From positions 1 through 51,202 of the forward strand of contig JANWIY010000082.1 of assembly GCA_025449645.1 (NCBI GenBank): 51,202 nt of DNA, read 5' to 3'. Shown here piece after piece: positions 1-8,008 of this stretch (the stretch's first letter is position 1; the number at the start of each line of letters is the position of its first letter). Source of the DNA: Chitinophagaceae bacterium (GTDB lineage Bacteria; Bacteroidota; Bacteroidia; Chitinophagales; Chitinophagaceae). A program made the translations under genes and the position numbers. A model generated the notes under the pieces. It was not told the DNA's origin. It saw only the letters and a list, made by a program, of their open reading frames with translations, and did no database searches.

Positions 1-729
1 AAAAAATATACCCAAAAACCCCTGGCAACTTTTGCTGGAAAAACCATGACTGATGAGGAGTTGCCGGGCCTTGCCGACAGCCTGATCACCGCCCTGCTCC
101 CGGTAGTGCTCATTGCCTCAGGAACGCTTGCAAGTCTTTCCGGTTCTCCGGGAAACTGGTTGGTGAAGACCCTTCTGGTGTTGGGAGATCCAAGCGTGGC
201 CTTGCTGGTTACCCTGGCATACGCACTATATGCACTGGTATTAAAAAAAGGAAAAAAATTAGAACCATGCATGAATTCCCTGGCGGATGCAGTAAAAGAT
301 ATTGCCCTGATCCTGCTGATCATCGGGGGCGCGGGGGCATTGAAACAAATATTGATTGACAGCGGCACCAGTGACCAGATCGCAGCTTCCATGAAAAGTT
401 TTAGCACGCATCCCATCCTCGCTGCATGGGGCATAGCAGCTTTGATCCGGGTATGCCTGGGATCGGCCACTGTAGCAGGACTTACCACAGCAGGCATTGT
501 TGCGCCGATGCTTGCCGGCAGTGCCGTGAGTCCCAGCCTGATTGTGCTGGCAACCGGCGCAGGCAGTTTAATGTTTTCCCACGTGAATGATTCCGGATTC
601 TGGATGTTCAAGGAATATTTCAATCTGAGTATTAAGGATACCATAAAAACCTGGAGCGCCATGGAAACCATTGTTTCAATTGTTGGCCTGCTCATGGTTT
701 TGCTCATCAATTTTTTTATCAGCCATTAA
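1..729 (+). CDS. GntP-family gluconate/hydroxy-acid:H+ symporter (C-terminal part, 5' end outside window)
   Basis: The frame is open from base 1, so this is the 3' part of a longer gene; the ATG at 46 is an internal methionine. The visible ~240 residues are very hydrophobic, with several membrane segments. They resemble the C-terminal half of GntP/GntT permeases, including the glycine-rich stretch SATVAGLTTAGIVAPML and the segment GAGSLMFSHVNDSGFWMFKEY, which is typical of the family. GntP members import gluconate and related hydroxy acids, and some family members import D-serine. The RidA gene starts 10 bp downstream and a D-serine-dehydratase-like gene follows. That context favours uptake of a D-hydroxy amino acid over gluconate, but the substrate is an inference. 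Confidence 0.85.
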   Translation, partial: KKYTQKPLATFAGKTMTDEELPGLADSLITALLPVVLIASGTLASLSGSPGNWLVKTLLVLGDPSVALLVTLAYALYALVLKKGKKLEPCMNSLADAVKDIALILLIIGGAGALKQILIDSGTSDQIAASMKSFSTHPILAAWGIAALIRVCLGSATVAGLTTAGIVAPMLAGSAVSPSLIVLATGAGSLMFSHVNDSGFWMFKEYFNLSIKDTIKTWSAMETIVSIVGLLMVLLINFFISH

Positions 730-739
730 ATAGGATTAT

Positions 740-1201
740 ATGCTTCCCGAAGAAAATTTCAAGCGCCTGGATCTGGATTTGCCGCCCGCACCTGCGCCTA
801 TGGGCGTATATATTCCACTGCTGATCGACGGCAAACATTGTTATGTTTCGGGTCATGGTCCGGTTCTCCCGAACAAGCAACTGATCATCGGTAAGATCGG
901 CGCGGGAATGAATATGGAGGATGGGAAAAAGGCGGCGAGGCAGGCGGGACTAACCATTCTCTCCACCCTGCGTTCCCATCTGGGAAGCCTGGACAAAGTA
1001 AAACGTGTGATCAAGGTATTGGGCATGGTAAATGCCGATCCTTCTTTCGAAAAACATCCATTCATAATAAATGGTTGCAGTGAACTGTTTGCCGAGATAT
1101 GGGGAAAGGAAAATGGAATTGGTGTGAGAAGCGCCGTGGGCATGGGTTCCCTGCCGGATAATATTCCAGTTGAAATTGAAGCATTATTTGAATTAGTTTA
1201 A
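740..1201 (+). CDS. RidA/YjgF/YER057c/UK114-family protein
   Basis: This 153-residue protein has the RidA fold signature near its C-terminus: an arginine in GVRSAVGM (Arg130) and the VEIEALFEL strand with Glu145. These match the conserved Arg and Glu of imine-hydrolysing RidA proteins. It is longer than E. coli RidA (about 128 aa), as in the subgroup often found beside amino-acid catabolic genes. RidA hydrolyses reactive enamines/imines such as 2-aminoacrylate, released by PLP-dependent serine/threonine dehydratases. It lies 10 bp after the permease and 9 bp before the PLP enzyme, so the three are probably co-transcribed. Quenching an intermediate from the next enzyme is an inference from this arrangement. 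Confidence 0.88.
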   Translation: MLPEENFKRLDLDLPPAPAPMGVYIPLLIDGKHCYVSGHGPVLPNKQLIIGKIGAGMNMEDGKKAARQAGLTILSTLRSHLGSLDKVKRVIKVLGMVNADPSFEKHPFIINGCSELFAEIWGKENGIGVRSAVGMGSLPDNIPVEIEALFELV

Positions 1202-1210
1202 TTTTCACTC

Positions 1211-2317
1211 ATGGAAAACCAACCATGGTTTGTGATCAATGAATCCGATAAGATTGATTCTCCCGCTCTTTGTATTTATAAGGATAGAGTCCGGGAGAAT
1301 ATCCGCCGTCTGCTCGAAACCGTGCACGCAAATAGAGTACGTCCGCATGTAAAAACCAATAAAATGGACGGTGTGGTTCGCATGATGATGGATGAAGGAA
1401 TCAGCAAATTCAAATGTGCAACCATCGCAGAAGCAGAAATGCTGGGGCTGACCCGGGCGAAAGATGTGTTGTTGGCTTATCCGCCGAACGGACCAAAGAT
1501 CAGGCGCTTTTTCATGCTGGTAAAGAAATATCCTGCAACCCGTTTTTCATGCCTGGTTGATTCTCCGGAAGGAGCCACGGCGATTTCAGAATATTTCCTT
1601 CCGGCAAAGCGAAGAGCGGATGTTTTCATCGATCTGAATGTCGGCATGAACAGGACGGGCATCTTACCGGAATCTGCGATCGAATTCTATGAGATCATCC
1701 GCGGCTTAGAAGGAATTCATGTTGTGGGATTGCATGCATACGACGGGCATATTCACGACCCGGACCTGCATACCAGGCAGGTCCGCTGTCTTGAGGCTTT
1801 TTCGGAAGTCGGGCCCTTGAAAAAAACGCTTGAAGCCCTTGCAGGATATTCCATCACGCTTGTTGCAGGTGGCTCGCCAACCTGGCTCATTCACGCCCGG
1901 CAAGGCGACAGGGAATGCAGTCCGGGCACTTTCATATTCTGGGACAAGGGCTATTCCGAAAATTTGCCTGAACAGCCTTTTGAATTTGCCGCCCTGCTTC
2001 TATGCCGTGTTATTTCCCTGCCTGCGCCCAATATTATTTGTGTGGACCTGGGTTATAAAGCGGTTGCCTCCGAAAATCCGCAGCCCCGCGTTTTCTTTTT
2101 AAATGCAACGGATGCAATTCCTCTTGCCCACAGCGAGGAACACCTGACTTTAACAGTGTCGGATATCGCATCCTATCCGGTCGGCCGCGTGTTATATGGC
2201 GTTCCAAGGCATATTTGTCCTTCGGTGTCTCTTTACGACAAGGCGGTGATCATACAAAATAACCGGGTAATAGATGAATGGAAAGTAATTGCAAGGCAAA
2301 GGGAGATCAGTATCTAG
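1211..2317 (+). CDS. D-serine dehydratase/D-threonine aldolase-like PLP enzyme (fold type III)
   Basis: The 368-residue protein has an alanine-racemase-like N-terminal barrel with the PLP lysine in RPHVKTNK (Lys48). It also has a C-terminal metal site in GVPRHICPS, His334-x-Cys336. From family knowledge, eukaryotic-type D-serine dehydratase binds Zn through a His-x-Cys pair, whereas D-threonine aldolases usually have His-x-Asp. The HxC therefore leans toward dehydratase chemistry (D-Ser to pyruvate and ammonia through 2-aminoacrylate). The adjacent RidA gene, 9 bp upstream, fits that reaction. The stop codon overlaps the convergent downstream gene by 4 bp. The family is certain; the exact substrate (D-Ser, D-Thr or a 3-hydroxy-D-amino acid) is not. 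Confidence 0.88.
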   Translation: MENQPWFVINESDKIDSPALCIYKDRVRENIRRLLETVHANRVRPHVKTNKMDGVVRMMMDEGISKFKCATIAEAEMLGLTRAKDVLLAYPPNGPKIRRFFMLVKKYPATRFSCLVDSPEGATAISEYFLPAKRRADVFIDLNVGMNRTGILPESAIEFYEIIRGLEGIHVVGLHAYDGHIHDPDLHTRQVRCLEAFSEVGPLKKTLEALAGYSITLVAGGSPTWLIHARQGDRECSPGTFIFWDKGYSENLPEQPFEFAALLLCRVISLPAPNIICVDLGYKAVASENPQPRVFFLNATDAIPLAHSEEHLTLTVSDIASYPVGRVLYGVPRHICPSVSLYDKAVIIQNNRVIDEWKVIARQREISI

Positions 2318-2964
2318 AAATGATAAACCATGCCCAGCCCTCCGGAGGAGGAATTTAATTCCAACCTCCTTACCTTATCATTTAAGCGCAAGGTATTCTT
2401 ATGATGCAATGAAATCATTACAGCATCCATGAGAAGAAGAAAACCGCCCTGTATCACAATACTTGTCCCATAGCCTTTAAATTGATCGCGGCTGTTTTGC
2501 TTTTCCTGGTTAATGCCCCGTTCCCGTAAATAAAATCCACCGGTAATATAAACAAGATCGAGGCCCAGGTTAAATACATATAATTTTTCAATCGTTTCCT
2601 GCGCATTGAGGTTTTCTGATATTGAATATTTCTTCAGCAGGGCTTTACGCAGATTGAGATATCCCATGCCGGCCAAACCCAGGTTAATGAAATTCCAATA
2701 GGCATTCATTCTCCATGCATATTTTGCCTCTCCCTGTGATTGCGATGCAATTATGAAACCGCTTATTATATTGGCTGTTGCCCAGCTACCCAGCGTAATC
2801 ATGGCCCCCTGGGTGATGCGGTTCCTTGAGTGCGCAAGACTGTCGTTAAAATCCGCCTGGGCCATGACCCCGGCAACAACTAAAAAAAATACTGAAGAGA
2901 AAAATATTTTTCTCGTGATTTCAGGCCAGTGTATTCTGAAATTTACGAAAGAGCCTCTCTTCAT
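2314..2964 (-). CDS. Uncharacterised membrane protein
   Basis: This 216-residue protein starts with a positively charged stretch followed by a hydrophobic segment ending at VMAQA, which looks like a signal peptide. At least three further hydrophobic stretches follow (around ITLGSWATANIISGFII, YWNFINLGLAGMGYLNL and TSIVIQGGFLLLMDAVMISL), suggesting a small inner-membrane protein. I recognise no catalytic motif and assign no function. It converges on the PLP-enzyme gene, overlapping its stop by 4 bp. Upstream lies a surface lipoprotein gene on the same strand 22 bp away, so the two may be co-transcribed. Confidence 0.65.
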   Translation of the reverse strand: MKRGSFVNFRIHWPEITRKIFFSSVFFLVVAGVMAQADFNDSLAHSRNRITQGAMITLGSWATANIISGFIIASQSQGEAKYAWRMNAYWNFINLGLAGMGYLNLRKALLKKYSISENLNAQETIEKLYVFNLGLDLVYITGGFYLRERGINQEKQNSRDQFKGYGTSIVIQGGFLLLMDAVMISLHHKNTLRLNDKVRRLELNSSSGGLGMVYHF

Positions 2965-2986
2965 GGGTTTTTTTACTTTTGAATTT

Positions 2987-3808
2987 TTACTTTTTACTTA
3001 AATTATAATTCACCCCAAACTGGAAACTCGCCGCATGGGTGCCAATGTTAACCTGCATAAACCCGGTGACCTTTTTCTTGGTAACATGGAGGCTCTGGGA
3101 AAAATAGTTGGGGCGGGAATTGGCTTCGTAGCCATGATAGTAGCCCCTTGGAAAAAGGACAGTTCCTAACGCCCACTTATAACCGATTTCCGTGCCGTGA
3201 CTGGATATGCCGACAATCTCCGATGTTCCACCCAGCGTGAACATATGATCGTAAGTAGCTACAATGTCCGCTGATGAATCTGGAAGCGACTTCCGGAATT
3301 GGAGATAGTTGCCGTATTCTTTATTAAAAGAGGTTTCAAAACCGATAACACGCCATTCCCCCCTTCCATTCCCAAATGGAATACCCAGGTTTATACCGCC
3401 ATACAATCCATAGGTCCCGTAAAATTTATTTGAAGCAACATAATGATAAGTCGTGTCATTTGATCCGTAATTTGAATAATAAGTATTCCCATAATGATAG
3501 GCATCACTTACAGAATAATTCCCCAGACTAAGACCTCCTCCGAAATAAGCCTGGAAATTTCCAAACTGATAACCGCGCTGTATGTCTGCACGTCCTCCCA
3601 CAACGCCATCTTTCAATTCCTGGTTTGAGCCTCCAACGTTTAAAGCAATACTGGCATAAGTGGCCGATTTATTCGAGTCGGCAGTGGTGGGTAAGGAGCG
3701 ATATGGGCCTGAATTCACATCCATCGGGCTCATTAAATAAGCCCTTGGCGTAATACAGGAACCGGCCGATATGATTAGCAGCAGCGCGTAGCAGGTGGTG
3801 AGTTTCAT
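2987..3808 (-). CDS. Predicted surface lipoprotein, beta-rich (function unknown)
   Basis: I chose the ATG at 3808 over an upstream ATG at 3832. From 3808 the protein begins with a compact lipoprotein signal (MKLTTCYALLLIISAGSC), placing a lipobox cysteine about 18 residues in. The mature 250-odd residues are rich in Gly, Tyr, Asn and Ser with alternating aromatic strands and end in an aromatic/hydrophobic strand. That pattern is common in Bacteroidota outer-membrane barrel-like or surface beta proteins. I recognise no named domain. It probably sits in or on the outer membrane. It shares orientation with the membrane-protein gene just downstream. Confidence 0.65.
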   Translation of the reverse strand: MKLTTCYALLLIISAGSCITPRAYLMSPMDVNSGPYRSLPTTADSNKSATYASIALNVGGSNQELKDGVVGGRADIQRGYQFGNFQAYFGGGLSLGNYSVSDAYHYGNTYYSNYGSNDTTYHYVASNKFYGTYGLYGGINLGIPFGNGRGEWRVIGFETSFNKEYGNYLQFRKSLPDSSADIVATYDHMFTLGGTSEIVGISSHGTEIGYKWALGTVLFPRGYYHGYEANSRPNYFSQSLHVTKKKVTGFMQVNIGTHAASFQFGVNYNLSKK

Positions 3809-3872
3809 GTCAGGGAAGGCAAAAATTTTCAAAGAATGGCTGCATTAAATCTGTTAAATAAAAAATGTTCCC

Positions 3873-4769
3873 TTATTTCTTCACCGGCTCACCCTTCCAT
3901 TCCGAGCCCGGATTAAAATATTTCCAGAGAAGGGCGGATAATTTACGCGTCAGCACCCATGCTTCATTATTGTAGTCCCAACTTTGGTCTTTATTGTTTT
4001 TGGTAAATATGCTGAATATATAGGGGTGTGTTGAATTTACAAAGAGCACTTCATTCCTGCTCTCATCCACCGCTCCGCTTTTGGAAGCAACGAAAATATC
4101 CTGTGGGATCTGCGAAAGTGCAACTTCATCCCAGTATTGCCTTCCTAAAATGCGCATCATCCGTTCGTCCGACTGCAGATCAAGAATCTCACCTCGCTTG
4201 ATTTTTTCCACCATCTCCGCTATTTCATGGGGTGTCGTTTCACCCCAGCCAAACCGTTCCCGGTCCTGTTCACGGCCGGGTGTCCGGCTATTGGCGCGGG
4301 TGCGGATAAAGCCAAGACTGTCCATCAGTTCATTGATCCTTGTCCCGCCTCCAGCTATTCCCTGAAGCATAAGGCTCGCGGTGTTGTCGCTGAGGGTAAC
4401 GGAGAGCAACATCAGTTTACTCAGGAGGATTTTTTCATCCGGTTTAAAAGAAGCCAGGATATCTTCCCCCGGATCGTAGTTCAAAGTGTCCTTATAGATC
4501 ATCACCTGATGATATTCCAGTTCATGCCGGCGGATCCTGCTCATAATGCCAATGAGTATTGGAATCTTAACTATGCTTGCGGTTGGAAAAAGGGTATCGG
4601 CATTTACCCCGGCGATTCGGTTTTTTTTCAGATCATGCACGTACACGCCTATGCTGCCATGGAAACCGGATAATAATTGCCCGATTTTTTTTTGCAGACG
4701 CAGATCTGTTTTTTGCGCCCGGGTAGTGATTGACGCAAGGACAATGATCGGCAAAAGTATCAGGCGCAT
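3873..4769 (-). CDS. Class A beta-lactamase-fold serine hydrolase (Beta-lactamase2 family)
   Basis: The 298-residue protein has a Sec signal peptide ending near TRAQ and the three penicillin-recognising motifs in order: Ser65-x-x-Lys68 (SIVK), Ser127-Asp128-Asn129 (SDN) and Lys230-Ser231-Gly232 (KSG). This indicates an active serine acyl-enzyme in the periplasm. The omega-loop Glu that drives deacylation in true class A beta-lactamases is not clear: the region before GETTP reads REQDRERFGW with no ExxLN motif. It could therefore be a beta-lactamase-related peptidase or esterase instead of a resistance enzyme. A well-formed promoter precedes it at 4795-4824, giving a leader of about 20 nt. Confidence 0.85.
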   Translation of the reverse strand: MRLILLPIIVLASITTRAQKTDLRLQKKIGQLLSGFHGSIGVYVHDLKKNRIAGVNADTLFPTASIVKIPILIGIMSRIRRHELEYHQVMIYKDTLNYDPGEDILASFKPDEKILLSKLMLLSVTLSDNTASLMLQGIAGGGTRINELMDSLGFIRTRANSRTPGREQDRERFGWGETTPHEIAEMVEKIKRGEILDLQSDERMMRILGRQYWDEVALSQIPQDIFVASKSGAVDESRNEVLFVNSTHPYIFSIFTKNNKDQSWDYNNEAWVLTRKLSALLWKYFNPGSEWKGEPVKK

Positions 4770-4794
4770 GAAGTACGTGTTAAGCGGACTATTA

Positions 4795-4824
4795 CAAAAG
4801 TAAGATTAAGCAAACTTATTCAAA
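4795..4824 (-). promoter_or_regulatory. Bacteroidota-type promoter for the serine hydrolase gene
   Basis: Read on the minus strand, a -33 element TTTG (4821-4824) is followed after exactly 18 bp by TACTTTTG (4795-4802), a perfect match to the TAnnTTTG -7 consensus of Bacteroidota housekeeping promoters. The start codon at 4769 would lie about 20 nt after the expected transcription start. The divergent gene at 4895 shares this intergenic region, but no equally good plus-strand promoter is visible. Confidence 0.72.
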
Positions 4825-4894
4825 GACGAATCAATTAGGAAAACGATGGTAATATTTCACCCATGAATTATCTTGCAGACCAGGAAAAACTAAA

Positions 4895-6715
4895 ATGGAA
4901 AGAAAAACCCGGATCTCAAAACAGTATTTTCTAGTCGGACTCGGGTTAATCAGCCTGATTGCCTATACCCTCATCATATGCGCCGCCAGCCTTATCCGGG
5001 GGTATTCCATTTCCTTCTGGCAATTTCCGCTGGCCTGCGTGCTAATGCTTGTCACTCATTTTTTTGCATCGGAATATTTACTGGGTAAAAAAATGAGGCG
5101 GTTTTTTTTCAGGACCAGCGGGATCCTTTTAGCTATCTCTATTGCCTCCATCCTTTTGGCAAGCGTCATCTATGATGTTTCTTTCGATGGTCAGTGGTAT
5201 CATCAGGAAACTATTGATAAACTGAAAACAGGATTTAATCCCTACTTAAAACTCCTGCCTGTTCCCATCTCTGAACCCATTCCTCATTCAAGGGACGCGT
5301 GGTGTACGGGACCCGACAAATCCGTCAATGATTCAACTGATTCCCCCATTTCCTTCGTTAATTTTAAATATTTAAATCTTAACCATTTATCGAAAGGAAC
5401 GGAAATAACAGAAGCCGCCATTTATAAACTCACCAACCGGATTGAATCAGGGAAAGCAGTAAACCTGATCATGCTGGCCGGCACTTTTTTCTTATGTCTA
5501 TCTCTATTGTATAAAATTGAGCGCGTATCACCGGCTAAAAAATGGTTAATCAGTATTCTTGCCTGTTTTAATCCGGTAACAGTTACCCAACTGTTTACCT
5601 ACTGCGTAGACGGCGTAATGGTCTCCATCCTGCTTTGTCTTGCGATTACTTTTTGTTTGTTTGTGCTGGAAGAAAACAAATACTACCTGCTCGCATTGGG
5701 TTTGCTGATCACGGCCGGGGTAAATATAAAATACACATCCCTGGTCTATACTGGTATTTTCTGCATCGGATTTCTCCTCATTCTGATGATCAGAAAAGAC
5801 TGGAAGCGTTTCAGGAGAGTTTTCTATATGTGTTCCATTGCCAGTATTTTTGGTGCCTGCTTTGTAGGGTTTCATCCTTACCTTACAAATCTGATCACCA
5901 CCAATCAGGTGTTTGACGGGCTTCAGGAAACCAAAAATGAAATCTACGACATCACACCTCCGCTCTTCCGGAATATGAATCGGTTTGAAAAATTTTTTGT
6001 TTCTCTGGCCACGCATTCGGATGATCAGGCTGCAGATAAGGAATCGGTTGGTGCGGCACTCAAAATCCCCTTTTCGGTAAATAAAAAGGATTTGCTGAAT
6101 GCAAATAATGCAGAATTGAAATTATCGGCATTCGGTCCTTTTTTTAGTGGCATTTTGCTGATCTGCGTTTCGCTTCTGGTGTGGATGGCATTCCGATTTT
6201 CCAAACAGGCCGTTTTCAGGTATGGCGTTCTTGGCCTGGCTATTATTTTAGTATCTGTATTTATCGTACCCGAACCCTGGTGGGCGCGGTTTGTTCCCCA
6301 ACTTTGGTTTTTCCCGGTTATCGTATTATTGATTTCGGAATGCCTTGCTCCTCTTGGCAGGCGGATTTTAGGAACTGCATTGTATGCATCACTGGGTATA
6401 AATCTGGTTTGGTCACTGATGGGAATTTTTTATAATTTATTGATCAGTTCGCACATCCAATATCAGCTTAAACAGATAAAAACCTTATCCGAACCAATCT
6501 CAGTGGAATACTGCGCTTACCGCTCTTTTACCAGTAATCGCCTGCGGTTCATTGAAAATGATATTTCCTTCGTCGAAAAAAAACCGGAAGGGCCAAATAT
6601 ATATAATGTCATTCATTCCAATACCAGGTTCGGAACCCAAGACGCACTCCCTGATCTTCCGAAACCGTTCCTCATGAAGTTGAATGAAAAATTTAAGGGA
6701 GATGACTCGCCTTGA
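4895..6715 (+). CDS. Polytopic membrane protein, GT-C glycosyltransferase-like
   Basis: This 606-residue protein has about ten or more membrane segments and a large extracytoplasmic C-terminal portion. After the third membrane segment it carries an acidic motif, YDVSFDGQWYHQE (Asp94, Asp98, His103, Glu105), in the first outer loop. GT-C enzymes, which use polyprenyl-phosphate sugars, place catalytic Asp/Glu residues in that same loop. A following NPY fits the same pattern. No close named family is recognised, so the transferred sugar and acceptor are unknown. An MFS transporter gene follows 54 bp downstream on the same strand with no clear terminator between, so they may be co-transcribed. 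Confidence 0.6.
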   Translation: MERKTRISKQYFLVGLGLISLIAYTLIICAASLIRGYSISFWQFPLACVLMLVTHFFASEYLLGKKMRRFFFRTSGILLAISIASILLASVIYDVSFDGQWYHQETIDKLKTGFNPYLKLLPVPISEPIPHSRDAWCTGPDKSVNDSTDSPISFVNFKYLNLNHLSKGTEITEAAIYKLTNRIESGKAVNLIMLAGTFFLCLSLLYKIERVSPAKKWLISILACFNPVTVTQLFTYCVDGVMVSILLCLAITFCLFVLEENKYYLLALGLLITAGVNIKYTSLVYTGIFCIGFLLILMIRKDWKRFRRVFYMCSIASIFGACFVGFHPYLTNLITTNQVFDGLQETKNEIYDITPPLFRNMNRFEKFFVSLATHSDDQAADKESVGAALKIPFSVNKKDLLNANNAELKLSAFGPFFSGILLICVSLLVWMAFRFSKQAVFRYGVLGLAIILVSVFIVPEPWWARFVPQLWFFPVIVLLISECLAPLGRRILGTALYASLGINLVWSLMGIFYNLLISSHIQYQLKQIKTLSEPISVEYCAYRSFTSNRLRFIENDISFVEKKPEGPNIYNVIHSNTRFGTQDALPDLPKPFLMKLNEKFKGDDSP

Positions 6716-6769
6716 ATAAATTTATTAATATAATCCCCGGAATAACCCGGATAAGCAAAGTAAACTAAA

Positions 6770-8002
6770 ATGAACAAAGAAGGAGTTGCCGTTACTGTGA
6801 GTGCCAGTGAAATAACGCAGACTACCGTATATTCTATTTTGCTCATGATCAGTTTTTCGCATCTGCTCAACGATACGATACAGTCCCTGATCCCATCAAT
6901 TTATCCAGTGGTTAAAAATAGCTTTCACCTGAATTTTTCGCAAGTGGGTCTTATCACACTCACTTTTCAGATGGCAGCCTCACTCCTGCAGCCCATGGTG
7001 GGATCCTACACCGACAGGAAACCAAAACCTTTCTCCCTTGTCACTGGAATGGGATTCACCCTGGTCGGTCTTTTATTACTTTCTCGTGCCGGAAACTTTG
7101 CCATGCTGCTCGTGTCTGTGGGATTGATTGGAATAGGATCGAGCGTTTTTCATCCCGAAGCTTCCAAAGTGGCCTATATGGCATCCGGTGGAAAGCGCGG
7201 TCTGGCCCAATCCATTTTCCAGGTCGGGGGAAATGCGGGCAGTTCGCTGGGACCTCTGCTAGCCGCTTTGATCATCGTGCCTTATGGGCAGTCCAGCATA
7301 GGCTGGTTCAGCATCCTGGCCCTGATAGCTATGACCGTGCTGGTTATGGTCGGCCGCTGGTACAAAGCAAATACAAACCGTATAAAGGGAAAAGTAAGGA
7401 ATATACACGGCGAGGAGCATCATTTTTCCCAGCGAAAAATTACTTTTTCGATTATTATTTTACTGGTCCTTATCTTTTCAAAATATTTCTATCTGGCTTC
7501 CATGACCAGTTATTTTACTTTTTACCTGATTGCAAAATTTCACGTTTCAGTTCAAACATCGCAGGTATACCTTTTTATTTTTTTATTTTCAGTCGCTGCG
7601 GGCACCTTACTCGGCGGTCCGCTTGGGGATCGTTTCGGAAGAAAATATGTAATCTGGTTCTCCATTTTGGGCGTTGCGCCCTTTACCCTCATCCTACCCC
7701 ATGCCGGTCTTTTCTGGACAGCCGGATTGGCTGTTATCATCGGGGTGGTGCTGGCATCTGCTTTTTCCGCGATACTTGTGTATGCGCAGGAATTATTACC
7801 CGGTAAAATCGGCATGATCTCGGGATTATTTTTTGGCTTTGCTTTTGGGATGGGCGGCCTGGGTTCTGCGGTACTGGGTGCCCTGGCCGATGAAAAAGGA
7901 ATAGTCTATGTCTACCAGGTATGTGCTTTTTTACCCCTCATCGGATTGCTTACAGGATTCCTGCCGGATATCGGCGGTAGAAAGAGGATGCGTAAATTAT
8001 GA
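6770..8002 (+). CDS. MFS transporter, fosmidomycin-resistance (Fsr) family
   Basis: The 410-residue protein has the twelve-helix pattern of the major facilitator superfamily. Its N-terminal region (SHLLNDTIQSLIPSIYP, then VGLITLTFQMAASLLQP and a TDRKPKP loop) is characteristic of the Fsr subgroup. The second half contains GGPLGDRFGRKYVIW, the repeat of the MFS loop motif. Family members export small drugs such as fosmidomycin in E. coli, but most homologues have unknown natural substrates. It ends 6 bp before the convergent MG2-protein gene. Family assignment is strong; the substrate is unknown. Confidence 0.88.
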   Translation: MNKEGVAVTVSASEITQTTVYSILLMISFSHLLNDTIQSLIPSIYPVVKNSFHLNFSQVGLITLTFQMAASLLQPMVGSYTDRKPKPFSLVTGMGFTLVGLLLLSRAGNFAMLLVSVGLIGIGSSVFHPEASKVAYMASGGKRGLAQSIFQVGGNAGSSLGPLLAALIIVPYGQSSIGWFSILALIAMTVLVMVGRWYKANTNRIKGKVRNIHGEEHHFSQRKITFSIIILLVLIFSKYFYLASMTSYFTFYLIAKFHVSVQTSQVYLFIFLFSVAAGTLLGGPLGDRFGRKYVIWFSILGVAPFTLILPHAGLFWTAGLAVIIGVVLASAFSAILVYAQELLPGKIGMISGLFFGFAFGMGGLGSAVLGALADEKGIVYVYQVCAFLPLIGLLTGFLPDIGGRKRMRKL

Positions 8003-8008
8003 TTACAA

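Noticed and set aside
4227-4673. 148-codon open frame opposite the serine hydrolase gene
   Set aside because: The opposite strand carries all three catalytic motifs of a real enzyme with a good promoter; this frame is its shadow.
3873-4769. Antibiotic-resistance beta-lactamase
   Set aside because: The fold and SxxK/SDN/KSG motifs are present, but the deacylating omega-loop Glu is not identifiable, so a resistance call is not supported.
6770-8002. Fosmidomycin resistance determinant
   Set aside because: The name reflects family membership only; nothing in the sequence shows this drug as substrate.
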